Shown here piece after piece: positions 27,516-35,850 of a stretch of 64,000 nucleotides of DNA; positions within the stretch are counted from its first letter, which is position 1; the number at the start of each line of letters is the position of its first letter. This DNA is from Verrucomicrobiota bacterium (GTDB taxonomy: Bacteria > Verrucomicrobiota > Verrucomicrobiia > Chthoniobacterales > Terrimicrobiaceae): positions 1 through 64,000 of the forward strand of contig JAPLTF010000061.1 in assembly GCA_026398275.1 (NCBI GenBank), written 5' to 3'. The position numbers were made by a program, and so were the translations under genes. The notes under the pieces were generated by a model. That model saw only the letters and a list, made by a program, of their open reading frames with translations. It did not search any database and was not told where the DNA came from.

Positions 27516-28323
27516 AGATAGTTCGCCCTATTCCCTGACCTGGTCCGGCCACACGGACCGGGGGCGGGTTCGCAAGAACAACGAGGATGCGTTTCTCGGC
27601 CTGGCCATCGATGCGCAGGAGGTCCGGCATCTTGGAAAGATCGGGGATGCCGGCGGTCAGGAAGCGGACTTTGTTTTCGCGGTGAGCGATGGCATGGGGG
27701 GGGCGATGGCGGGCGAGTTTGCGAGCCGGATTGCGGTGGAAAAAATCACAAGGATGCTGCCGCCGCTGTTCCGGCAGAATGCCGCCGGAATTTCCTCCGG
27801 CTTCACGGAGGTGCTCGAGCAGCTCTTCGACGAAATCCACAAGGCGCTTCTCTACCTCGGTGCATGCTATGAGGAATGCTCGGGCATGGGCGCGACCCTG
27901 AGCCTCTGCTGGTTCACGAGGCGCTGGATGTATTTCGGGCACATCGGCGACAGCCGGATCTATTATCTTCCGGCAGGAGGGGGAATCAAGCAGCTCACCC
28001 ATGATGACAGCCACGTCGGCTGGCTTTTCCGCAACGGGCAACTGAATGAGCGCGAGGCAAAAAACCATCCCCGCCGGAACGTTCTGCAGGCTGCGCTTGG
28101 CGCGGGGCACCAGTTTGTGAACCCGCAGGTCGGCGCGGTGGGCTTCGAGGCGGGCGACCGGTTTCTTCTCTGCACCGACGGGGTGACGGATGCCCTCTAC
28201 AACGACCAGCTGCCCGGCCTGCTGGACGAGGGAGCGAACGCCGCCGACCATCTGGTGCGGGAGGCGGTCGCCCGTTCCGGCCGCGACAACTCGACCGCGC
28301 TGATCATCCGGGCATCGGATTGA
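27505..28323 (+). CDS. PP2C-type serine/threonine phosphatase
   Basis: 272 residues starting MSPEDSSPYSLTWSGHTDRG. PPM-family motifs: RKNNEDAF (first Asp site), FAVSDGMGGAMAGEFAS, ECSGMGATLSLCW, HIGDSRIYYL, LCTDGVTDAL and RDNSTALIIR. It is a Mg2+/Mn2+-dependent soluble phosphatase with no membrane segment or extra domain. ATG 27505 overlaps the stop of the small kinase-like gene by 11 bp, so the two are translated together and probably act on common substrates. The longer start at 27481 would extend further into that gene and was rejected. Confidence 0.92.
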   Translation: MSPEDSSPYSLTWSGHTDRGRVRKNNEDAFLGLAIDAQEVRHLGKIGDAGGQEADFVFAVSDGMGGAMAGEFASRIAVEKITRMLPPLFRQNAAGISSGFTEVLEQLFDEIHKALLYLGACYEECSGMGATLSLCWFTRRWMYFGHIGDSRIYYLPAGGGIKQLTHDDSHVGWLFRNGQLNEREAKNHPRRNVLQAALGAGHQFVNPQVGAVGFEAGDRFLLCTDGVTDALYNDQLPGLLDEGANAADHLVREAVARSGRDNSTALIIRASD

Positions 28324-28478
28324 ACCCGAAAACGGGGTTGGGAAATTCTTTCAGGATGGAAAGCCAGGCCTCGGACGCTTCGCATCCTGCGTTGCAACCT
28401 CCAGAAGGGTCGCCGTTTTCAGATTGAACAAACCCCGCCTGCGCCACACAGGTTGCAAGACGGTTCCGTTTTTCCGCT

Positions 28479-30446
28479 CTACCATCCCCCCCCGCCGCCC
28501 CCGCCCCCGCCGCCACCCGACGAGCCGCCGCCCCCGCTGCCGGAGCTGGAGCCGGGGGCCGTGGACGCGGAGGAAATGGCGCTGTTGAAAGAGCTTGTGA
28601 AGGCGGATGCGGCAGCCAGAGGCAGGACGAGATTTGATGTGTTGCTTCCGGAGTCCGGAGAAAGCGATGCGGCTGCGAGCACATCGGTGAACTGTTCCGA
28701 CCAGGCTTGTTCGACCCCCAGGGCCAGCGCGTAGGGGAGGAATTTCTCAAAGAGCTCGGGGGTCCGTTCCGGAGGGTTCTCCAAGCCGAGCCGCTCGGCT
28801 TCGGCGACGGACAGGTATTTTTTGAAGCCGAGGATTTGATCGCGGATTTTCTGCCCCTCCGGTGTCGGGCGTTTGAGGAGGTGCTGAAAAACCACGCAGA
28901 GCGCGATGCCGCCGGCGTAAAGTGCGCAGACCCACGGGGAGGCGAGCTGGAGGAGCATCCACATGCCGAAAAACCAGCCAATGAGAAAGGGGATCGAGAA
29001 AAATGTGAGGGCGATGGCGGCCAGTTTGTTCGAGGATTTCCAGGCTTTGAAGGCCGTCATGGAAAGCGCGCCGCAGCCGAGCGACCAGATCGTCAGCCAG
29101 ATGATGAGGAAAAAGGATCCCTCCTTGCTCTGCGCATCGCGCAGAGAGATGGCGAGGGGGATGAGTGTGGCGAGGAGGCCGACGACCCAGACAAGGGTGT
29201 TCCGGGAAAACAGGCGGCCCGCCTGAACGGCGAGATCCTTCGCCATCACCGTCCGCGCGGCTCCCAGACGGGCGTGGTTCGTCTGCATGAGAGCAAGCGA
29301 TGAGCCGCCTGCGAACAGCGCATTGAGCAGGCGTCCGGCCGCTTCATCGTGAACAACGGCGTCGTTGTTTTTGACCAGGTCGTAGACGCCTTTGGAAAGC
29401 TCCTTGATCTTGAGAGCGCGCTGAACCGCGAGATGCAGGATGGCCGCAGAGAGGCTGGTGTTATCGCAGGTGCCGAGCCCGTCGAGATACCGCACCTCCT
29501 GCGGGGTGAATCCTTCCGGCGGAGCGAAGAGCGGGATGGTGACTCCCCGTTTCGGATCCCGGCCAACGAGGATCCAGCTCACCAGAAAATATCCGAAGCC
29601 GGCGAGCAGGCCGATGGCACCCACAGCGATGCCGCGGTTTGCGGTGACGGCGGCGCGGAGTTCCTCTCCCGGCGGAGGCGCTTTGACGAACCCCTTCGGC
29701 CAGGTGACGACGATCGTCAGTCCCTCTCCGGGGGGTAGGGGTCTTGTTGTCTTTATGGAGACGTCACAGCCCGCTTTCCCGGTGATCTCAAAGTCCGTGC
29801 CCTTGCTTCCCTGCGGGCCGGTGTAGGCCTCGATGGAGCGCGGGCTGGCACCGGGCGGCATGTCCGCGCAGGCGGATGCGGAGAGGATCGGGAACGACCA
29901 CCCGTTGCCGGTGACATTCCAGTAGAGCTCGTCGAATCCCTCGAAAAACCCCAGCTGCCGGCCTGTCCGATATCTGATCGTGTAGGTCGTCTCCACGTGC
30001 GGCAGGAAGACATCCGCGCTGCCGAGATAGATCCTGAGCCCGTTCGAACGGTTTTCCGTGTGCCATGGCTCCTGGTTCCCATCGCGCAGGACATCCAGAA
30101 TTTGGAACGGGACGCTGGATTTGAGGCCCCATGTTCCGGGATGCCGGGTCGGGAAATCGCGGTAGATCCCGCGCTTGATCTGGTTGCCCTCCGGCATCAC
30201 GCGGATGGTTTCGGTGACGATGAGGTCCGAATCCGGCAGGACCTCAATCCGGCTCGAGAAACTCCGGATCTCTTCGGCGGCGAAGAGCCGGGAGAACGGC
30301 CCGGAGATAGCAATAAGAACTAAGATCGCAAGGGCTGCCGGCTGGAAAACTCCGAGGCATGGGAATCCTGCCCATGCGAAAAAAATATCAGACATGGGCA
30401 GGATGCCCATGCCACGAGCGGCTTTCGATGGCCTCATTCTTTTCAC
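28479..30446 (-). CDS. DUF2207 membrane protein with glycine-rich tail
   Basis: 655 residues. An N-terminal hydrophobic segment (about residues 36-55) is followed by the DUF2207 beta-domain (FSSRIEVLPDSDLIVTETIR, IKRGIYRDFPTRHPG), a transmembrane helix near 270-290, a helical region with QRALKIKELSKGVYDLV, and two to three further spans near 425-510. It ends in GGGGGGGGW, as in many TPM/DUF2207 proteins. The start is GTG 30446, overlapping the lemA stop (GTGA). The first 20 residues (MGILPM within) are encoded by an interspersed palindromic repeat. It is the last gene of a five-gene overlapping operon; the function is unknown. Confidence 0.82.
   Translation of the reverse strand: MKRMRPSKAARGMGILPMSDIFFAWAGFPCLGVFQPAALAILVLIAISGPFSRLFAAEEIRSFSSRIEVLPDSDLIVTETIRVMPEGNQIKRGIYRDFPTRHPGTWGLKSSVPFQILDVLRDGNQEPWHTENRSNGLRIYLGSADVFLPHVETTYTIRYRTGRQLGFFEGFDELYWNVTGNGWSFPILSASACADMPPGASPRSIEAYTGPQGSKGTDFEITGKAGCDVSIKTTRPLPPGEGLTIVVTWPKGFVKAPPPGEELRAAVTANRGIAVGAIGLLAGFGYFLVSWILVGRDPKRGVTIPLFAPPEGFTPQEVRYLDGLGTCDNTSLSAAILHLAVQRALKIKELSKGVYDLVKNNDAVVHDEAAGRLLNALFAGGSSLALMQTNHARLGAARTVMAKDLAVQAGRLFSRNTLVWVVGLLATLIPLAISLRDAQSKEGSFFLIIWLTIWSLGCGALSMTAFKAWKSSNKLAAIALTFFSIPFLIGWFFGMWMLLQLASPWVCALYAGGIALCVVFQHLLKRPTPEGQKIRDQILGFKKYLSVAEAERLGLENPPERTPELFEKFLPYALALGVEQAWSEQFTDVLAAASLSPDSGSNTSNLVLPLAAASAFTSSFNSAISSASTAPGSSSGSGGGGSSGGGGGGGGGGGW
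30356..30413. repeat. MGILPM-type palindromic repeat inside a coding sequence
   Basis: Arms GGCATGGGAATCCTGCCCATG (30356-30376, 21 bp) and CATGGGCAGGATGCCCATGCC (30393-30413, 21 bp) are inverted copies with one mismatch around a 16-base loop. On the minus strand one arm reads MGILPM in the DUF2207 frame and the other gives AWAGFPC. I recall this repeat as widespread in verrucomicrobial genomes. Confidence 0.8.
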
Positions 30447-30952
30447 AGCCTGACTTCGGGGTTGGCCCGTTCGAGCGCGGATTCCACCTCAAAAAATGCG
30501 CCTGCCTGGAATCCGAAGATGCCGGCGATGAGGTTCGCCGGAAACGATTCGGTAAGGTTCCGGTAATCGCGGACCGAGCCGTTGTAGTAGCGGCGGGCGT
30601 ATTGGAGGTCGTCCTCGATCGCGACGAGCTGGCCCATGAGCTTGCGGAAATTTTCCGCGGCCTTGAGCTCGGGGTAGGCCTCGGCGACGGCGATGAGGCT
30701 GCGGAGTTCGCGGGTGACCTCCGCCGGCTGGCGGGCGGCGGCGGCATCGCGGAATGTCTGCGCCTCGTGCGTCCGGTAGGCGGAGACGCATTCGACAAGC
30801 GGGGGAACGAGGTCCGATCGCTTCTTGAGCTGCACATCGACGCCGCTCCACGCCTCGGCCTGCTGGTTGCGGGCCTGGACCATGCGGTTGTAGGCCCACG
30901 TGGCCCAGCCGAAAAAGAGCAGGACCGGAACGAGAACGATCAGAGAGCTCAT
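30443..30952 (-). CDS. lemA: LemA family protein
   Basis: 169 residues with one N-terminal membrane segment (3-22) and a helical cytoplasmic or periplasmic domain. The LemA landmarks are AYNRMVQARNQQAEAWSGVD, VQLKKRSDLVPPLVE, and the closing LIAGIFGFQAGAFFEVES. The family is broadly distributed and its function is unclear; co-occurrence with TPM/DUF2207 proteins is common. It overlaps both neighbours by four bases (30949-30952 and 30443-30446), fourth of five in the operon. Confidence 0.93.
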   Translation of the reverse strand: MSSLIVLVPVLLFFGWATWAYNRMVQARNQQAEAWSGVDVQLKKRSDLVPPLVECVSAYRTHEAQTFRDAAAARQPAEVTRELRSLIAVAEAYPELKAAENFRKLMGQLVAIEDDLQYARRYYNGSVRDYRNLTESFPANLIAGIFGFQAGAFFEVESALERANPEVRL

Positions 30953-31188
30953 CGCACCTCTCCCGGAAGAGTAATCTGAAAAACCGTGGCCCCGCCTTTG
31001 CCCGATCCCTCATGCGGTTCGAGGCCGAGGTCCTGATACGCCTGCTCCAAAGCTTTCGGGTCGAGGCGCAGCTCCGGATACAGGCGCTTCAACCGTTCCT
31101 TCACCCAGCGCTTCGCGATCCGGCGGTCCATCGGATGCAATGGCGGCTCTCCCTGGAGCTTGTTGCGCAGGAATTCGAGGATCGTCAT
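30949..31188 (-). CDS. 79-residue hypothetical protein in lemA operon
   Basis: From ATG 31188 the protein reads MTILEFLRNKLQGEPPLHPM, a basic helix, then LYPELRLDPKALEQAYQDLG and a short beta end GATVFQITLP. It is hydrophilic and charged, with no membrane segment. No family is recognised; DPKALEQAYQDLGLE looks like a helical hairpin. Four-base overlaps with both neighbours (31185-31188, 30949-30952) support it as a real gene. The much longer frame to 31392 would lie inside the preceding gene and was rejected. Confidence 0.68.
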   Translation of the reverse strand: MTILEFLRNKLQGEPPLHPMDRRIAKRWVKERLKRLYPELRLDPKALEQAYQDLGLEPHEGSGKGGATVFQITLPGEVR

Positions 31189-31850
31189 CTGATGAGCATG
31201 GCAAAGTTTGCGGCAAGGAAAAGGGCATTTGCGGCCAGCCAGGCGATCAGGCCGGGGCTCCAGCGGCTGCGCCGCAAGCGCGAGTCGGCCGGATAGGCGA
31301 ACGCCAGCGCGAACGCGGTCGCGCCCAGAAAGACGAGTCCGAACGCGCCCCGCGCCAGAGCATTGGGATCCTGCACCGGGTTCCATTTCCACCAGATTCT
31401 GTCGGCTGCGAAAAATCCGAGGCCGTTGACAATCGAGAGCAGAAATCCCGCCGCCGTGGCGAGGGCGAGAGCGACACGGCCTGCTCCGGGAAAAGCGGAG
31501 GCGGCCGCATGGCCGCTAGCGGTGAGCAGCGAGAACGCCAGGAGCGGAAGGACCAGCGGGAGCGTCCCGCCAATCTGGAGCCCCGCATGCGCGGTGAAGC
31601 GCAGCGGTCCGCACGGCCATCCGGTCAGACCCGAGAGCCCGAGCAGGACGGCCATCGCGATAACGACGACGCCCGAGGAAAACCGTGCGGAAGAAAGACC
31701 CGCAGCAGCGGCGAGGTCGTAGTAAACCGCCACAAAGAAAAAGGCGATCCATGTGGAATCCCACCACGGCCAGGAGCAGGGCGGAAGGAAGGGCAGGGCC
31801 ATTCCCGCCGCGGTGGCTGCAAAAAACAGGATCCAGAAAAGCCGTTTCAT
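31185..31850 (-). CDS. Integral membrane protein, possibly CruF/DUF422-like
   Basis: 221 residues with six or seven hydrophobic helices (for example LFWILFFAATAAGMALPF, VVVIAMAVLLGLSGLTG, LPLVLPLLAFSLLTA). The spacing of GWPCGPLRFTAH followed by GGTLPLVLPLL, and a later IWWKWNPVQD, recalls the carotenoid-biosynthesis DUF422/CruF family, but the match is weak and could be chance. No carotenoid genes are in the window. It overlaps the DUF2062 gene before it (31847-31850) and the 79-residue gene after it by four bases each. Confidence 0.55.
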   Translation of the reverse strand: MKRLFWILFFAATAAGMALPFLPPCSWPWWDSTWIAFFFVAVYYDLAAAAGLSSARFSSGVVVIAMAVLLGLSGLTGWPCGPLRFTAHAGLQIGGTLPLVLPLLAFSLLTASGHAAASAFPGAGRVALALATAAGFLLSIVNGLGFFAADRIWWKWNPVQDPNALARGAFGLVFLGATAFALAFAYPADSRLRRSRWSPGLIAWLAANALFLAANFAMLIR

Positions 31851-32338
31851 GGGGTTTGCTCCCTGGCGTGGGCGAGGCGTTTCCGCTCGCGGAACTGGAG
31901 GAGGGACAGCATGCCGGTATAGGCGAGAAAGGCGGCCGGGGCGGAAACGAAGACGGATCCGACCAGCAGCGGCAGCCCGACATGGAAGAACGTCGTCCAT
32001 TTCAGCATGTCCTGAAGGTGAAAGTGGTGCATGTCGATCTTCGGAGGAAGCTCGTTGAAATGGCCGAGGATCCAGGCTCCGATATCGTATTCCACTTTGA
32101 GAAGAAACGGCCAGAACGGCGTGACGACATCATGGAGGGACACGGCAATCACGGCGGCGATCGGGTTGCAGCGGAGCAGGTAGGCCAACCCAAGGCACAG
32201 CAGGGTCTTGATGCCGAAGAGCGGGGTGAAGCCGATGAACATCCCGATGGCCACGCCCCCGGCGATCGCATGGGGGGTATCCCGCAGAGCCAGGAGCTTG
32301 CGTCCGAGACCGGCAAAGTAGGCGGGCAGTCGTTTCAT
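31847..32338 (-). CDS. DUF2062 membrane protein
   Basis: 163 residues from ATG 32338. DUF2062 marks are the N-terminal helix with DTPHAIAGGVAIGMFIGFTP, LFGIKTLLCLGLAYLLRCNP and a later FHVGLPLLVGSVF, with three to four helices. Members are small inner-membrane proteins of unknown role. It is the first gene of the five-gene operon that runs on into the CruF-like, 79-aa, lemA and DUF2207 genes. The 116 bp upstream is shared with the divergent glycosidase gene and is the likely promoter region. Confidence 0.85.
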   Translation of the reverse strand: MKRLPAYFAGLGRKLLALRDTPHAIAGGVAIGMFIGFTPLFGIKTLLCLGLAYLLRCNPIAAVIAVSLHDVVTPFWPFLLKVEYDIGAWILGHFNELPPKIDMHHFHLQDMLKWTTFFHVGLPLLVGSVFVSAPAAFLAYTGMLSLLQFRERKRLAHAREQTP

Positions 32339-32454
32339 GTCGCGGCATAATACCCGTCTGCGATGCCCGCTGCAATTCGTTGTGACACCGGCCAAAAAAT
32401 AACTGATCAACCGATGACAACCCGGCCGGTTTTCCGCTAGAACTCATCCACCAC

Positions 32455-34533
32455 ATGCCTGGCCGTACGCATTCCCTGAGAAAATTTCTGGCCATCGCGT
32501 GCGCCGTTGCCGCCATGTCCGGATTGCAGGCGGAGACCCGCCACGTCTCCCCGGATGGCAGCGACACGGGGCCGGGAAGCGAGAAGTCCCCCTGGCGAAC
32601 CATCCAGCGCGGGCTTGATCGCCTGAATCCCGGAGACACGCTCATGGTGCACGCCGGCACGTATCAGGGGCCGGCGGAGATCCGCAAACCGGGAACCATG
32701 AAAAAGCGAATCACCATCCGGGGACTGGAGGGAGCCTCGATAAAATCCCCGGCCGATGCCCCAGCTGTCGTGGTCCCGGGGACCTCATGGATCACATGGG
32801 AGGGATTTTCCGTCGCGGGAGAGATCGCGGTTTCCGGCAACCCGGAAGGGCTTGTTGTGTCCGCCAACAGGCTGCGCGGGGAGGGGACGGGATGCGGTAT
32901 CCGCCTCGCCAATGCGCGGTCCGCATTGATCGAGAGGAACATGGTTTCCGGGTTCGAGCAGGGAATCGTCGTTGCCGGTTCCGGCGTCATCGTTCGCAAT
33001 AATATCGTGCGGCAAAATTCCCGTGCGGGCATCGTGCTGGGAAATCTTCATCCCGCGCTGGACACCCTTGTCCGCAACAACACGGCGGTGGCGAATGGCG
33101 GGTCGCCAGATGCGGCGGGAGGACTCTGGATCCGCTACGCGCGCAATCCCACGATCGAGAACAACATCATCGTATCGGGGCCCGGCCGACGGCTGTTTAC
33201 CGCAGAAGGCGATGATTTGGGCGACCGGTTCCTCCACAACCTGTATTTCTCCCCGAGCGGCGCTGAGGGTGCGGTATTCTGCCGGTCCGGGAAAATGGAA
33301 ACCGGATTTGTGATGATCCGCCTGGCCACACGGGACCCGGGCGCGGTGTTTGCGGACCCGGTCTTCTCCGATGCCACCGCCTCGCTCCACCGGTCGTCGC
33401 CGGCGATCGATGTCTCCCCCGCGCAGCCGTTTCCCGGAGAAAAAGATTTTTTGGGCAGGCCGAGGAGAGCCGGGCTCGGGACGGACGCTGGAGCGGTGGA
33501 GTTCGAACATGCGACCGGGCTGCGCCGCGAGGGGACGGAGCTTGTCCACCAGAACAATCCGGTCCGGCTCCGCGGCGTGGGCATTGGCGATCCGGTGCTC
33601 GAACGCCGCAGCGAATCCCTGTCGCACTACGAAGTCCTGCGCCAGAAATGGAACGCGAACGTCGTGCGAATCAGCGTCCACTCCTACGTGTGGCGAAACG
33701 CCGAGCTCTTTGGCGGACGTGCCGGGGTGCTGGATCAAATCCGCCGGGAGATCGGCACCGCAACCAGGGCCGGGCTATTCGTCATTCTCGACTGGCACAT
33801 CACCGGATGGCCGGATGGCTTTTCGCGACCCCCGGATCCCGGCGAGCCGGCGGGCTTCCACGATTCGAGTTTTGCCCTGGCCTGCGACTTTTGGAACGAG
33901 GCGTCCCGGGTCTTTGGAAAGAACGGGCTCGTGGCATTTGAGATCTGGAACGAGCCGGTGCGGGGGCCGAACAACTGGCAGCCCGAAGCTGCCGAGTGGC
34001 GGCTGCTCCGTCCCTTCTGGGAGCGGTTGATCGCCATCATCCGCCGGAATTCCGACAACCTGATCATTGTGGCGGGCGGGAGCTGGGCGTATTCGATGAA
34101 GGGGATCCGGGACCTGCCGCCATCCGATCCCAACATCGCGTTTTCCTGGCATGTCTATGCGGGCAAGGAAAATAACGACGAAGCCCGCTGGGCTGCGGCC
34201 TTCGACAACCTCTCGAAGGATTTTCCGGTGATCGTGAGCGAGTGGGGATTTGAGGAGACGGGGGCCCCGTATTTCAAAGGTGGCGTGGAGGATTTCGGCG
34301 CGAAATTTGCGACGAACTGGCTGGAGGGCCGCGATCTTCATTGGGTGGCCTGGTGCTGGCACAGCGAGATCAAGCCCGCCATGCTCCGGCCGGACTGGAC
34401 CACTCCGACGCCGTTCGGCGCATTTGTCAAATCCCTCCTCCGGCTCAATCCGGTGTCCGAACCTCCCAATCCGAAGTTCCTGTTCGCCCCGGCCGCGCTT
34501 CCTCCGGCATCGAGGCCGGATTTTTTAAGATAA
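32455..34533 (+). CDS. Secreted fusion of right-handed beta-helix domain and GH5-type glycosidase
   Basis: 692 residues. The signal peptide (1-26) is followed by a beta-helix of about 320 residues with coils such as NMVSGFEQGIVVAGSGVIVR and NNIVRQNSRAGIVLGN, closing with GLGTDAGAVEFEHATG. A GH5/clan A glycosidase follows (about 365-660): VVRISVHSYVW, the acid/base Glu500 in AFEIWNEPVRG, and the nucleophile Glu596 in VIVSEWGFEE, with HVYAGKEN between. A beta-glucan or mannan target is likely; substrate not readable. The order beta-helix then GH5 suggests binding or processing of a complex polysaccharide. It is monocistronic and divergent from DUF2062. Confidence 0.87.
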   Translation: MPGRTHSLRKFLAIACAVAAMSGLQAETRHVSPDGSDTGPGSEKSPWRTIQRGLDRLNPGDTLMVHAGTYQGPAEIRKPGTMKKRITIRGLEGASIKSPADAPAVVVPGTSWITWEGFSVAGEIAVSGNPEGLVVSANRLRGEGTGCGIRLANARSALIERNMVSGFEQGIVVAGSGVIVRNNIVRQNSRAGIVLGNLHPALDTLVRNNTAVANGGSPDAAGGLWIRYARNPTIENNIIVSGPGRRLFTAEGDDLGDRFLHNLYFSPSGAEGAVFCRSGKMETGFVMIRLATRDPGAVFADPVFSDATASLHRSSPAIDVSPAQPFPGEKDFLGRPRRAGLGTDAGAVEFEHATGLRREGTELVHQNNPVRLRGVGIGDPVLERRSESLSHYEVLRQKWNANVVRISVHSYVWRNAELFGGRAGVLDQIRREIGTATRAGLFVILDWHITGWPDGFSRPPDPGEPAGFHDSSFALACDFWNEASRVFGKNGLVAFEIWNEPVRGPNNWQPEAAEWRLLRPFWERLIAIIRRNSDNLIIVAGGSWAYSMKGIRDLPPSDPNIAFSWHVYAGKENNDEARWAAAFDNLSKDFPVIVSEWGFEETGAPYFKGGVEDFGAKFATNWLEGRDLHWVAWCWHSEIKPAMLRPDWTTPTPFGAFVKSLLRLNPVSEPPNPKFLFAPAALPPASRPDFLR

Positions 34534-34539
34534 ATCTTC

Positions 34540-35850
34540 CTACTCGTATCGCAGGGCGGAGATCGGGTTGAGGCGGGAGGCCCGGAGCGCGGGGTAGATC
34601 CCGGAGAGGAATCCGGCCAGAATCGCGAAGCCGACACTGAAGAGGATTCCGCCGAGGGTCATGATGGGGGCATTTTCCGTCGGGGCGAGCATTTTGAGAA
34701 TCTCCATGAGCCCGATGGCGGCGAGCACCCCGAGCAGGCCGCCGATGAACGCGATGGCCACGCTCTCGACGATGATCTGGATAAAAATATCCCGCCCCAT
34801 GGCGCCGACCGCGAGGCGGATCCCTATCTCCCGGACGCGCTCGGAGATGCTCGCGAGCATGATGTTCATGATGCCGATGCCGCCCACCACGAGGCTGATG
34901 GTCGCGATGAGGCCGCCGCTCAGTTTCGTGGCCCGGATGCTCGACTCCATGCGGTCGAACCATTCCTCGCGGGTGTCGAGATCAAAATCATCAACGCCCC
35001 GGTGCGTGATCTCCAAAGCCGCCCGGATCTGGTCGAGGGCCGCACGGAATTTACTGATGTCCCCGACCCGCACGGTGAGCCCGTCCAGGCGGACCGACTC
35101 CATCGAGTCCAGCGGAAATGCCCCGGCGCGGAACTCGTAGAACATCGTCGAGAACGGGATCAGGATCGCCTCATTTTTTCCCCGGAACGGATCCCATCGG
35201 CGGGACATCTTGCTCGGTGTCTCGACCTTGCCCGCGTCCCTCCGGCGCTTCTCCTCATCCCTCTCATACTTTGGAAGAACCCCCACCACCTCGAACGGGC
35301 TGTCGTTGATGCGGATCTGGCGGCCGACGATGTCCTCCGCCTTCAGCCCGGGCCAGAGAATCGAGGCGATTTCATCCCCGATCACAGCGCTGCGGAGGCC
35401 GCGTTCCACATCCAGATCGGTGAGGAAGCGTCCGGCCTTGATCTCGTGGCGGCCGACAACAAAGTAGTCTGGGAAGACCCCGCGCACGAATTTGCGGTCC
35501 GAGTGATCCTGCGCGGCAATCACGGCACCCAGGCCGAGTTCGGGGGAGACATGTGAGATCAGCGGGGCCGTGGCCTTGATCGCCATCGCATCGCGCAGGG
35601 TGCGCCCGGGCGAGAGGTTCCAGAACTCGAACTTCGCGCTGGAGATTTCCTTATTGACGATATTGACGTATTCGAGCCCGCCGACCTGCTGCATGAACGC
35701 CCGGGTGCCGCGCTCGATGCCGGTCGTGAGAGCGAGCGTGGAGATCAGGCTGCTCACGCCGAGCACGATGCCCAGCATCGAAAGGACGCTGCGGAATTTG
35801 TGCGCGGCGATCTCGCGCAGGCCGATCTGCAATGCCACAAAAATATTCAT
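34540..35850 (-). CDS. ABC transporter permease, MacB/FtsX type
   Basis: 436 residues. One N-terminal helix (VLSMLGIVLGVSSLISTLAL) is followed by a periplasmic MacB_PCD domain of about 250 residues, then three C-terminal helices (LIATISLVVGGIGIMNIML, IAFIGGLLGVLAAIGLMEIL and the last near ILAGFLSGIYPALRAS). The end AS-RLNPISALRYE is the FtsX/MacB hallmark. Such permeases work as mechanotransducers. ATG 35850 overlaps the ATPase gene by four bases, and the adaptor gene lies just upstream, so adaptor, ATPase and permease form one operon. Confidence 0.9.
   Translation of the reverse strand: MNIFVALQIGLREIAAHKFRSVLSMLGIVLGVSSLISTLALTTGIERGTRAFMQQVGGLEYVNIVNKEISSAKFEFWNLSPGRTLRDAMAIKATAPLISHVSPELGLGAVIAAQDHSDRKFVRGVFPDYFVVGRHEIKAGRFLTDLDVERGLRSAVIGDEIASILWPGLKAEDIVGRQIRINDSPFEVVGVLPKYERDEEKRRRDAGKVETPSKMSRRWDPFRGKNEAILIPFSTMFYEFRAGAFPLDSMESVRLDGLTVRVGDISKFRAALDQIRAALEITHRGVDDFDLDTREEWFDRMESSIRATKLSGGLIATISLVVGGIGIMNIMLASISERVREIGIRLAVGAMGRDIFIQIIVESVAIAFIGGLLGVLAAIGLMEILKMLAPTENAPIMTLGGILFSVGFAILAGFLSGIYPALRASRLNPISALRYE

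Noticed and set aside
28489-28560. Run of C/CCG repeats as a possible simple-sequence regulatory repeat
   Set aside because: It is simply the reverse of the codons for the glycine-rich DUF2207 tail.
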